Positions 47,363 through 58,464 of a stretch of DNA of 64,000 bases are shown piece after piece. This DNA comes from Voacanga thouarsii (lineage: Eukaryota; Streptophyta; Magnoliopsida; Gentianales; Apocynaceae). The notes under the pieces were generated by a model. It saw only the letters and a list, made by a program, of their open reading frames with translations. It was not told the DNA's origin and did no database searches. The position numbers and the translations under genes are program-made. Numbering within the stretch: position 1 is the first letter of the stretch; every line of letters starts with the position of its first letter. Where the stretch lies: NCBI GenBank assembly GCA_026120185.1, contig JANUWF010001184.1, forward strand, positions 62,001-126,000, given 5' to 3'.

Positions 47363-50000
47363 AACTCACACTTGCACTAGAGCCAATTATTCATGTGTCT
47401 AATACCGAATGACTCAACATGACAATCATGTTTCTTTTGGGATAGTGCTTTCGTAAGCAGGTCAGCTATGTTCTCATCCACGAGAACTCTCTCTATCTTT
47501 ATTTCCTTAGCTGCTTCAGAAGTGGCTATGTACTCAGCTTCTATCGTAGAGTTGGCAATAGTCTCTTGTTTGGAACCTTTCTAACTTATTGCCCCTCCGC
47601 ACAATGTAAACACGTAACCAGATTGCGATTTGAAATAATCTTTGTTAGATTGAAAATTAGCATTAGTGTACCCGTTTGTTTTCAAATCACCTTCTCCATA
47701 TACTGAGAACATATCTTTAGTCCTTCTAAGTACTTAAGAATGTTCTTTACAACTGCCCAATGACTCTCACTAGGGTCAGATTGGTATCTGCTCATCAAAC
47801 TGAGAGTACAAGATACATATAGTCTAGTACATATCATAGCGTACATAATAAATCCAATTACAGAGGTATATGAAATCTTACTCGTGCGATCCCTTTCAAC
47901 TTGTGCCTTGGGAGACATCGACTTTGAAAGGCTTACACCGTGTGATATAGGTAAGAATCCCTTTTTGGATTGATCCATGCTAAACCTCTTTAGCACTTTA
48001 TCTATGTATGTAGACTGTGAAAGATCTGGCAACCTTTTGGATCTATCTCTATAGATCATTATTCCAAGAATAGAGGTTGCTTCTCCAAGGTCTTTCAAGG
48101 AGAATTGTTTGGACAACCAAACTTTAACTGTTTTCAAGATAGGTATATCATTTCCTATTAGCAATATATCATCTACATAAAGCTGTAAGAAAATGATTGC
48201 ACTCCCACTAACCTTCTTGTATACACAAGGCTCATCCATGTTTTGAATGAAACCAAACTCTTTGATTGTTTCATCAAAATGGATGTTCCAACTCCTAGAA
48301 GCTTACTTAAGTCCACAAATGGACCTTTGCAACTTGCACATCTTTGTACTATCACTGGATGTGAAACCCTCAGGTTGTGTCTTATACACTTCCTCAGTCA
48401 GATTTCCATTTAGGAAAGCTGCTTTCACATCCATTTGCCAAATCTCATAATCATGTGAGCAACAATGGCTAGGAGTATCCTGATGAATTTCAACATGGCT
48501 ACTGGCGAGAAGGTTTCATCATAGTCAATACCATGTTGTTGACGATAACTCTTCACCACTAGTCGTACTTTATAGGTAGCTAAGTTACCATCCATGTCCG
48601 TTTTCTTCTTGAAAATCCACTTGTGCCCGATAGGTTTAATTCCTTTGTGTGGATAAACCAAAGTCCATACTTGGTTGTCATACATGGAATCCATCTCTGA
48701 CTTCATGGCCTCAAGCCATTTGCCAGATTTTGAACTATTCAGAACATCCTTGTAGTTAGTAGGCTCATCTTCATCTATGAGCAATACGTCATTGTGGTCA
48801 CTAATGAGAAATCCATATATCTCAAGTGCCACACGTATCCTACTAGATCTACGAGGTTCTTGTGTATTAGAAGGTTCATCTATTCTCTAAATAGGTGTGG
48901 GGTTAGACGGTTGATCCTCGTTTATTTGATCTTTATGAACTTCACTAAGTTCAATCTTACTCCTACTATCCCCCTTGAGCATGTACTTCTTGTCTAACAA
49001 GACGGCATGCTTTGAAACAAACAGTTTGCTTTCGGAGGGTAGGTAGAAATAATATCTAAAAGATTCTTTCGGATATCCCACAAACAAATACTTGTCAGAC
49101 TTACTATCAAGTTTGTCTGACTGTGGCTTTTTGACAATGGCAGGACAACCTCATACTTGTAAGTGAGATAACTTTGGTCTCTTACCAAAGAATATCTCAA
49201 ATGGGGTAGTATCAACCGATTTTGTCGGAACTCTATTTAATGTATAAACAGAAGTTTCTAGTGCATGCCCCAAAATGATTTTGGTAGGTCTGCAGAAGCC
49301 ATTATGGTCTGTAACATGTCTTGAAGGGTTCAATTCCTTCTCTCAGATACACCGTTATGTTGAGGTATATGTGGTGGAGTCTATTGAGATAATATCCTAT
49401 TATCTCTCAGATAACTCAGAAACTCTTGGCTTAAGTATTCTCCTCCTTGATCAGATCTTAGAGTCTTAATACTTCTACCAAGTTGTTTCTCTATTTCATT
49501 CTTGAAGTCTTTGAACCTTTAAAAGGCCTCAGTTTTGTATTTCATTAAATACAAATACCCGTATCGTGAGAAATCATCGATAAAGGTTATGAAATAGTTA
49601 TAACCTCCTCTTGCTTGTATTGACATTGGGCCACGTACATCCAAATGTATGAGTTCTAATAACTCCTTGGCTTGTTCTCCTTTTCCTAGAAAAGGAGTTT
49701 TAGTCAGTTTACCTAGTAAACAAGACTCGCATGTGCTATATGATTCATAATCAAATAACCCTAAGTTACCAAGCTTGTGTAACTTAGAAACATGATTTTC
49801 GTTTACATGGCCCAAACACCAATGCCATAAGTAAGAGGTGTTAGAGTTATCCATTTTAGGTTTCTTATAGTTTATATTGAGAATTGGATTGTCTAAGTCT
49901 AGAAAATATAAACCATTAACTAAAGTTGCTAAACCATAATGAATATCATTCAATGAAAAAGAACAACATTTATTCTTAAATATTAAATAAATCCATATAA
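47363..50000 (-). pseudogene. Angela-like pol of minus-strand unit 2: integrase, RT, RNase H
   Basis: Read from high to low coordinates: GAG-pre-integrase and integrase start (LWHWCLGHVNENHVSKLH, GGYNYFITFIDDFSRYGYLYL; ~49519-49860), integrase remainder with frameshifts (~49150-49470), connector (~48430-48990), RT N-terminal part (IKPIGHKWIFKKKTDMDGN, ~48600), RT with YVDD (LQLYVDDILLIGND, ~48160) and RNase H (~47380-47690) ending next to the LTR. At least five frame breaks. Here the integrase zinc-binding Cys pair (CESCLLGK) is intact, unlike in the plus-strand copies. Confidence 0.87.
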
Positions 50001-51120
50001 GTATAAACACGCAATTGAGATAATGTTTTTCATTAAAACTGGTACATAATAATAGTTTTCCAGTTCTAGAATTAATTCCGAAGGCAGGTTCAGCTCATAT
50101 ATCCCCACAGCAAGTGCAGCAACCTTTGCCCCATTTGCAGGACGTAAGTCCACGTCGCCTTTCTCTAGCCTTCTACTGCTCTTTAGTCCTTGCAAGTTAT
50201 TGCACAAATAAGATCCACATCCGGTATCTAATACACATATCTCATTTTTAAAGGCAGTATTTATCTCAATCATAAACATACCCGGAGTAGAAGTAGAAGT
50301 GCTTGTAAGCTTCTTCTTCTGCTTGTTGCCCTTAATTGTCTCCAAGTAGGCTTTGCAGTTGCGCCTCCAATGGCCCATCTTACCACAACAATGGCATAGG
50401 CCCTTGGTAATTGCGTCCTTCTTGTTCACACCACCTTTAGGCTTCATGGGAGCCTTCTTCTTCTTTTTTTGAATTTTCTTCTTAGAAGAGGAAGATTCTA
50501 CCATTAAAATTGCATTGGAATCCTTTTTCATGGAGGACTCAGCAGTTTTGAGAAGATTGATCAACTGAGGAATGGCGGACTCAATCCTATTCATCTAATA
50601 GTTAATCACAAATTATGAGAAACTGTTAGGTAAAGATTATAGAATTAAGTCAACACTTAAGTCATAATCCATTACAAACTCGAGAGATCTAAGCTTCTCT
50701 ATTAAGCCCCGCATCTTCAGTCCATGAATGGCCACAGAAGAACCCTATGCCATTTTGCAACGAAATAGTTACTTCGAGATCTCATATCTCTCAGTTCTGG
50801 CTTGGGCCTCAAACAGCTCTCGATGATGTAGTAAAATCGATTTAGCATCTATATGCTCGTGCTGTTTATGCAACTCGGGAGTCATGGATGCCAGCATAAT
50901 ACAAGATGTTGTATCACTATCCTCCTTGTGCCTCTTTGTGGACAGCATGCTCATCGGCATGAGTATCTTGGGCTGGTGGTGGTGGAATAGGAGTATCTAG
51001 CACGTAGAGCAACTTTTCGGATTTGAGAACGATTCTCAAATTTCTATATCAGTCGAGATAGTTTGATCCAGTTAACTTGTTGTTTTCCAAGATGCTACGT
51101 AAGTTCAAGTTTGTTGACAT
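49983..51120 (-). pseudogene. Angela-like gag and protease of minus-strand unit 2
   Basis: ATG at 51120 (MSTNLNL...). The first third is interrupted by stops (including at ~51048 and ~50768). The open frame 49983-50594 holds the lysine-rich nucleocapsid, an intact zinc knuckle (CHCCGKMGHWRRNC, ~50350-50390) and the protease with its catalytic triplet intact (CVLDTGCGSYLC, ~50210-50245). This is the only Angela-like copy in the window with both features intact, though the gene as a whole is dead. Confidence 0.88.
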
Positions 51121-53026
51121 GATGCAAGTGACCTAGATGTAAAGATAGAGAGGATTAGCTACTGTATATGCACATGAGATGCAATTAATTAGGACTTTAA
51201 TTAAACGTATTTTTACTCCACTATTTTACTCAAACCAATAGCTCCCCACTATAGATTTGGGAAAGCTCGTTGGAAGCCTTCCTAGTGTACCTGTATCCAT
51301 ATTCCTAAAGAATAACCTTAGGTTTGCCCAACAAGCCAATCTTGAGTTCATTAGCAGGTATCCAATACCAATTATATCGTATGTAATTACCGGATCATTA
51401 GGTGATTAACAGCTTTTAATCTTAAAGCCTTTTGAGCTACCCTAACTTTTCCTTTAAATTTCATTATGCTTGAGTTTGCCCAACCAGGATAAAGAATTTA
51501 GTTAAACCCGACCCATTAATCAGGAATTTACTTCCATAGCTTGAACATGCCCGATGTCAAGTAGGCTTTGGTTTGCCCAACAACCTGGTCTCAAAAAAGG
51601 ACTCTCGTTCATACTATATTAACGAAAGGAATTAGGTTTAATATTAATTGAGGGATTTGTTCCTTTTAGTGATTTCAACAAATGACATGTATAAAAATCA
51701 ATAAATCACAAAATTGATAATCATGGTAATAAAGCGATTACGTGGCATGGTTATGGACTTTACCCTAAATTAATTTCTTTAAGCCATAAAAGAAATTAAT
51801 ATAGTTAATCCTATCTGTTTATGCATGATTCAAGTAGAAGGTCTTACCTTCTCATCTTTTTTTGGTTGCCATCTCCAAAATAAAATAACTTTACTCCTAT
51901 CTAACTTATGTAGACTAATTACATAATTTCCTAAAAAGAGAAAACCTCGAGTTATATTCCAGGGGAGTTAGATGACAAGAGAATTACACAAGAATTCTAG
52001 AGAAGGCAGGACACGCAGTCCCTATTTCATAAAAAATCAAAACTATAAAATGCACGAACAGATATAATTGGTTTTAGTCCATAACCATCCACCGTGCCAT
52101 TGACTATGCTTAAACAAAACAAACATATACTTTTATTATTCGAAAATCATTATTTTGGAAAAATAATACAAAATCTAAAATTAATATTTTAGAAAAATAC
52201 ATTAATTTTAAATTTATAAATCAATATTTTGAAAAATAAAACTGTTTGTCTCAAAACTAATTTTGAGAAAATGCTTTTGGGTCCCGTCTCGCAACGATAA
52301 CGGTGGTCCCGCGACTGATCAGCGGGTGGGGGTCAGGGGGGTAGTGCCCCTGTGAAAATTTTTTATTTTGTCGCCTCTCGTCTAATGAGATTCTTTTCCC
52401 TTTTCAAAATTCTATTCCAAATTTTTTTTAAATAGTTGGATTGTACAAAACAGAGCATAACCTGCGCCAGTTTGGAAGCTAGAGAGCCGGTGTCGGCTCT
52501 GTTCTGGTTTCCAAAAATTTTTCTCTTCCAAAAAGGATTTCTGGACATCACGAACATAACAGAATCAGCGCCAGCTTGGAGGCCAGAGCCGGCGCCTGCT
52601 GTAGTCGGGAAGTGGCGGCGATTTTCAGAAAAATTTTCCATAAACAATTTCTGGTGCCCTAATCTTCTGCAGAATTTTAGTGAGAACAATTCTCAACAAA
52701 ATTTTCTATTTTGAAGCTTAAAACAACAACTAATTTGTTAGTTTAGACAAAACAAAATAGAAAATCAAATTTACAAGATGAAACGGATGGCAACTACCAT
52801 GTTTAAGAAAACGTTTTTCTGCAGAAAATTTTTAGCACATAAAGAAAGCACCTTTCGAAATATGCTATAACTTTTACACAATCATATTGTTCTACGGGCC
52901 CAACCCACAAAGCTCGAAACGATTTCGACTTGAGTGAAAATGATTTTCACAGCGAACAATGACAAACACGAATACATGAAAACAGTTTTTCATGCCAAAA
53001 CAATGTCCGTAGACCACACATTGCAT
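51121..53026 (-). other. 5' leader of minus-strand Angela-like unit 2
   Basis: Same leader type as 3781-5585. GC-rich dyad cassettes at 52459-52507 and 52563-52617. At ~52291-52380 there is an extra GC-rich block (GTGGTCCCGCGACTGATCAG, GGGGGTCAGGGGGGTAGTGC) absent from the leaders at ~4420 and ~13420. Frames inside are short. Confidence 0.78.
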
Positions 53027-53039
53027 GTCTATGACACCA
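53027..53039 (-). promoter_or_regulatory. Degenerate Met-tRNA primer-binding site
   Basis: Minus strand TGGTGTCATAGAC in place of TGGTATCAGAGCC, one base from the LTR end. Four changes; probably weak or dead. Confidence 0.75.
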
Positions 53040-53040
53040 C

Positions 53041-53379
53041 TGTTGTGGTATCTCAGGCTCGTATCTTATACGATACAGTGGAAAATAAAACAAGATACTC
53101 TCTCAGGACCCGTCTATGTGTGGAAAACAAGACATAATGATAAAGGAAATAACTTTTACTTTTGGGTGATCATCCGAAGAACAAAATAGATCTTCTTCAA
53201 GTTGAGGCGTGATCTAGCAATCCTTTTATGCAAACTCCACGAGTGTTGGACGTCTAACCACTATAATCACAGTGTGTGATTATCTCTAATAGTAATCCAC
53301 ACAGAGGTATACTCAAGCACCAAAATTTCTTATGCTAGCAGAAAAAGATGGTAGCTAGGGCTATTTTCGTTTTCAGCAA

Positions 53380-53441
<62 letters not shown>

Positions 53442-54788
53442 CATTTTGTTTTGTATCTCCTATTTTTGTGTGAATCACCCTTGGATTAGGGTTTCGAGCA
53501 TATCCAATATATGTTCCAAAATCCACTAAAAATCTAAAATTTTAAAACAATTAGAATTTCTAAATTGTAATTGAAAACATCAAGTTTCCACAATTAAAAC
53601 TTGGACCACAAATTATAACTAATTATAATTTGTCCACAACAACTTCTCTTTCTCGTAATTAACCCCATTATGTTATCAAATAACATCTTGAGTATATAAT
53701 CCTCTATTGTGTGTGACCTATTAGGTTTCCCAGTCAATTGGTAGCGAACATGAATTAATCCAAACGTCTTTGAGATTAATAATCCATAATTAATTAGAAT
53801 TAATCCTATTAATTCTAATCAGGATTGGTTTATTAATTCATCAATTAGTAAACCCATATTCCCAGATCATGAGCAGTATCTAGCAATACATCATGACCAC
53901 CCAAGAGTCCAGGAAGTCATGTGGCCTGACATGAACCTTTCAATAACAAACTTCAGTGCAATTAACTCCTTTCGCCATACAATATCTCATTCGGTTTGGA
54001 GTACGAAATTAGTGCCAAGAATTAATTCTAGCCTGAAAACAATTGTACTTGTACCAAGAACCCACAACTCTAGATTGTATCAATTGGAACTGTTTCCAAT
54101 ATACAATTGCCTTGGCCAAAGACTTTCTAAGTAGTAATTCCTACAAGTGGCTGTGAGATATTCGCCCCTACTATTAGGAGTGATGAATCATTTATTGACC
54201 CTCTCAATTACTTTCGTTTACCTCACAATGTACCCAATATCCATCCCATAGGTAGCCCTTGATCGAGCTCCAAAGATTGGAATTAAAGTACAAAGCTCAA
54301 CAAACAGAGTACTTTGGAGATCTCAAATCTAAGGATATTTGTACATTTACTATATCGAGATTATATCACTGATACTAAATAGTTATCCATGTGATTATCT
54401 CAAAGCTAGGTCATCCAATGAACTTGTTCCATTAACAAGCATCCGCATGTTAACTTTGAGTATCTCAATACTAACAGATATGAGAACCACCGCCTAATCA
54501 AATCAGAAAGTCTAACACATGCTAGTCTTAATGCATTAATGATGTCCTGTCTCATTAATACTATGACTAGGGACTATTTAAGTGCTAACACCATCCAGTG
54601 TAGTAGAAATCTTATATCATGATCTCTATCATGATTTTTTTAACACAATGTTGTACTAGGGACTTTATCGAACAGTTATATTACTTAAAGTATACAAAAG
54701 AAATTATAAGATAAATAATGCCTTTTATTAAAATAAAATGTGTCATATACAATGTACAAGTGATTTCCTCTCGGGCATAACAATAACA
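53041..54788 (-). repeat. Angela-like LTR shared by minus-strand units 2 and 3
   Basis: Plus-strand ends TGTTGTGGTATCTCAGG and GGGCATAACAATAACA, 1,748 bp. Uninterrupted, so it serves as reference for the broken LTR (13626-47362). Carries (GA)n at 53384-53438. It is 5' LTR to unit 2 and lies directly downstream of the leader stub of unit 3. Confidence 0.88.
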
Positions 54789-55249
54789 CGGAGTCGGCGT
54801 CGGCAGTAGTCGGGAAAAGGTGGCAGGTTTTAAATTTTTTTAGAAATTTTCCAGAAATAATTTCTGGATCCTTCTTATTCTGTAAGAGTTTGGTGAGAAC
54901 GATTCTCAACAGAATTTTTCTGTTTTGAAGCTTAAGACAACAACCAATTTGTTAGTTTAAACAAAAACAAAATAGAAAATTAGGATGTAACGAAAGGCAA
55001 CAACCATGTTGAAGAAAACACTTTTCTGTAAATGAAAACTTGGAGCACATAAAGAAATTTTTTTTCGAAATATGCTGTAACTATTACACAAGCATATTGT
55101 GCTACGGACCCAACCCATAATGCTTGAAACGATTTCAACTCGAGTGAAAACAGTTTTCGCAGTGAACAAAGACAAACGCTAATACATAAAATAGCTTTCA
55201 TGCAAGAAACAATGTCTGCAAACCACACATAGCAATCCTCTGATACCAC
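54789..55249 (-). other. Leader stub of minus-strand Angela-like unit 3, with primer site
   Basis: About 460 bp of leader. It includes part of a dyad cassette (CGGAGTCGGCGTCGGC, 54789-54804) and, at 55237-55248, the complement of TGGTATCAGAGG, the primer site. The rest of unit 3 (gag and pol) is missing: the leader joins the start of the next LTR directly. Confidence 0.78.
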
Positions 55250-56099
55250 TATTAAGTATCTCATGTATATCATATATAGCGCAGCCGAAAAATTAAACGA
55301 GAGACCATCCCAGGATCTGCATACGTGTGGAAAACAAGACATAAAGAGAACAAAAGTAACAACTTTACCTTTGTTTGAGCGTCTGAAAAACAAATTTTTT
55401 TTCTCTAAGCCTGAGGTGCGATCCAGAAATCCTCTTGATCAAACACCACGAGAGTTGAATGTCCAACCACTATAATCACAGTGTGTGATTATATCTAACA
55501 GAAATCCACATGGAGGATCACTCTCAAGCACCAAGATATTTCTGTGCTAGTAGAAATCAAAGTGGTGGCTAGGGTTTTGCTTGGTTGCTCAAGAACCACG
55601 AGAGAGAGAAGAAGAAGTGAGTTTTGGAAGCTATTTGTTTTTCTTGTATCATCTTATCAAGTAGGGTTTCATGCATATATCTCATATATGTCATCAAAAA
55701 TTCTAAAAAATAGAGAATTCTAAAACAATTAGAATTCCCTAATTGTAATTGGAATCATCAAGTTCTCACAATTACAATTTGGTCGATCAATTATTACTAA
55801 TTATAATTTGCTCATGACAACTTCTCTTTCTCACAATTAACCCCACTATGTTATCAAATAACATCTTAAGTATATAATCCTCTATTGTGTGTGACCTATT
55901 AGGCTTCCTAGTCAATTGGTAGCGAATATGAATTAATCCAAACATCTTTGAGATTAATAATCCATAATTAATTAGAATTAATTATATTAATTCAAATCAG
56001 GATTGGTTTATTAATTCATTAATTAATAAACCCATATTCCCTAGTCATGAGTGGTATCTAGCAATACATCATGACCACCCAAGAGTCCAGGAAGTCAAG
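55250..56099 (-). repeat. Angela-like LTR fragment of unit 3
   Basis: Plus-strand start TATTAAGTATCTC corresponds to TGTTGGGTATCTC with three G-to-A changes. Runs collinearly with the other LTRs to 56099, where the CRM-like LTR interrupts it at GGAAGTCAAG. The remainder is not in the window. Confidence 0.8.
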
Positions 56100-57081
56100 T
56101 GACCACCTAAGGTTGGTGGTTTTGATGAGTCTAGGATGATTAATCTCTACATCATTCAAAAAATGCTTCATAGTGAGCCTATCCCTCTCACCCCCCTAAT
56201 CATTCAGTCCATGAGAGAGGTCGTCTACTCTCGCCTTTCCTCCAAGGCCTTTGTCTTTCCATTAGTGATAATGAGTATACGTCTGATACGAATCTTATGT
56301 GGCTTTTCTTGGTGGTGTGGGTGTTTTTGGTGGCTGTGTGTTCAGTCAAGCAAATGGAACCCAAAATAGAGATTTCTTCTTGTGACAAATGATAAAGTAA
56401 TCTAACTACCTACACTCTTTCAAACCATTGAAGAACAAAGCCTTAAAGACCCTCAAGATGAGTAGAAAGTTCTACTATATTCTCACCCTAATATCCTTGA
56501 AGCAACAAAGGAAAGCAAGAACAAATTAGTAGAGAAGATAGGCACCCAAATATTAAATTTCAAACAAACCATAGAAGAACATCGCAACTAAGACCCATTC
56601 AAAGAAGACAACATTGGATTATCCAAAAAAATTAGAGACTCTTACAAAAGGAGGACTAACCCTTAAGCTTGGTCTTGAACAAGATGAATAAGGAGGCTGG
56701 GGCCTCTCAAGATTCTCTCTCAAATTTGAATTTAAGTGAGGTGTGTTGTCTTGTCAAATCAATAAAGGTTCTATTTATACTATTCTAACCCTAACTAAGT
56801 AATCCCTGAGGTTTAATTACAGTTTAGGGTCAAAATAAGTCTTTACAAACACTTAAAAGTGAAGACAGGCGGAGAAAAGCATTAAAACACGGAGTAATCG
56901 GCGATGGCCCAGGGGAAAGCTGGCACCAGTTTAGGACATCAAGTCAGCGCCGGTTTGTTTCTGTCTTCGGTCGGTTCTCGTTTGCTTGTGTGTTGGTTTT
57001 GGACAAAATGGAGCCGGCGCCGGTTTAGCTGTATGGAGCTGGCGCCGTTTGTCCTCTGGAAGCCTCCCTTGTCAAATTTCA
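56100..57081 (-). repeat. 3' LTR of a CRM-like Gypsy element
   Basis: Plus-strand ends TGACCACCTAAGG and GTCAAATTTCA (TG...CA), 982 bp. On the element strand the polypurine tract AAAAGGGGA (57082-57090) immediately precedes it, which supports the boundary. Minus-strand TATA-like box at 56771-56780. Dyad cassettes at ~56905-56970 and 57010-57060. Left target-duplication candidate TCAAG (56095-56099); its partner is outside or lost. Open frames inside (for example 56136-56369) are not genes. Confidence 0.75.
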
Positions 57082-57090
57082 TCCCCTTTT
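57082..57090 (-). promoter_or_regulatory. Polypurine tract of the CRM-like element
   Basis: AAAAGGGGA on the minus strand, directly before the LTR start TGAAATTTGAC and 17 bases after the pol stop region. Confidence 0.7.
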
Positions 57091-57107
57091 GCTGACAGCT
57101 TAAGTTC

Positions 57108-58464
57108 TTATTGGGGTCCTTCGCGGATGGCTATCAACATGAACTTTTGACTTGCTTCCTCAACCCTCCAATCCTCCTTCATCCTCAAGCATTGTTTGAT
57201 GGTCAATTGAAAATTATCTTGAAGCTTCTTAGTCCTCGCTCTAGTCATCGGTCCTTGTCCTCCATGATGAAATGGAGTTTCATCATCTCCCCCTCCTTGA
57301 AAAAGATTCATCTTCGAATTATTGCCATCATCTACATTAAAAGGGGAGAGGTCACTAACATTAAAGGTTGCACTAACATGATACACACCCAGTAGATCTA
57401 TCTTATAAGCATTATCGCCAACTTTGGCAAGAACTTGAAATGGTCCATCCCCCTTTAGATCAAGTTTGCTTCGGCATTCCATGGGGAATCTCTCCTTGTG
57501 AAGGTGCACCCATACCCAATCGCCCGGCTCAAAAGACACTTTTTTCCTTCCTTAATTGCGCTTAAGGGTGATCTCTTCGTTGCGTTTTGCAATGATTTCC
57601 TTCACCTTCTCATGGAGTCCTTCACCATTTCTTCCTTCTTAACTCCAGCAAAGTTCAACCGTTCACCTATAGGCAAAGGAACCAAATCTAAAGGAATTAG
57701 AGGATTAAAACCATAAATAATTTCAAAAGGAGAATAAGAAGTGGTAGAGTGAATAAACCTATTATATGAAAACTCGATGTGAGGCAAGTACTCCTCCTAA
57801 TTCTTCAGGTTCTTCTTGATTATAGTCTGCAAGTGTTGGGTGAGTGTGCGATTGACCACCTCGGTTTGTCCGTCCATTTGGGGATGACAAGCTGCTGAAA
57901 AGAAAATGTTAGTTCCAAGTTTGTTCCATAAAACTCTCCAAAAGTGACTAAGGAATTTTGTATCTCTATCCGAGAAAATAGTCCTTGGAATCCCGTGCAT
58001 TCTCACCACTTCCTTAAAGAATAAATTTGCAATATAGGACGTATCATTAGTCTTGGAACAAGCCATAAAATGAGCCATTTTGAAAAATCTGTCAACAATC
58101 ACAAATATAGAATCCTTGCCCCCCTTAGACCTAGGCAATCCTAAAATGAAGTCCATTGATATATCAACCCAAGGCACATTAGGAGTGGGCAAAAGAGTAT
58201 AAAGACCACGTGGAAGAGTTTTAGACTTAGCTCGCCTACAAGTAATGCATTGAGAACAATGTCTCTTCACATCCTTTTTCATTTTTGGCCAAAAGAAATG
58301 TTTCTTATGGATACCTAAGGTTTTGGCAACACCAAAATGCCCCATTAGTCTCCCACTATGGGCTTCCCGAACTATCAACACCCTAATGGAACCCTTTGGC
58401 ACACAAAGCCTTGCCTCCTTAAACAAGAAACCTTCATGCCTATAATATTTAGCAAATGCACCTT
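57108..58464 (-). pseudogene. CRM-like Gypsy integrase and C-terminal pol fragment
   Basis: On the minus strand from 58464: coding resumes mid-protein ([12 protein letters not shown]), then the H-H-C-C zinc-binding domain ([11 protein letters not shown] ... HCSQCITC, ~58230-58380) and the integrase core with D ([11 protein letters not shown]), D ([13 protein letters not shown]) and E ([11 protein letters not shown], ~57830). After frame breaks near 57790 and 57600 comes a C-terminal part with GDGPFQVL (GPY/F-type), VSATFNVSDLSPF and GPMTRARTKKL, ending at 57108. No canonical chromodomain is visible. The combination resembles CRM-type chromoviruses. RT, RNase H, protease and gag are absent, cut off by the LTR at 58465. 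Confidence 0.8.

Noticed and set aside
56136..56388. Frames inside the CRM-like LTR
   Set aside because: Within a TG...CA-bounded LTR next to a polypurine tract; no motif.
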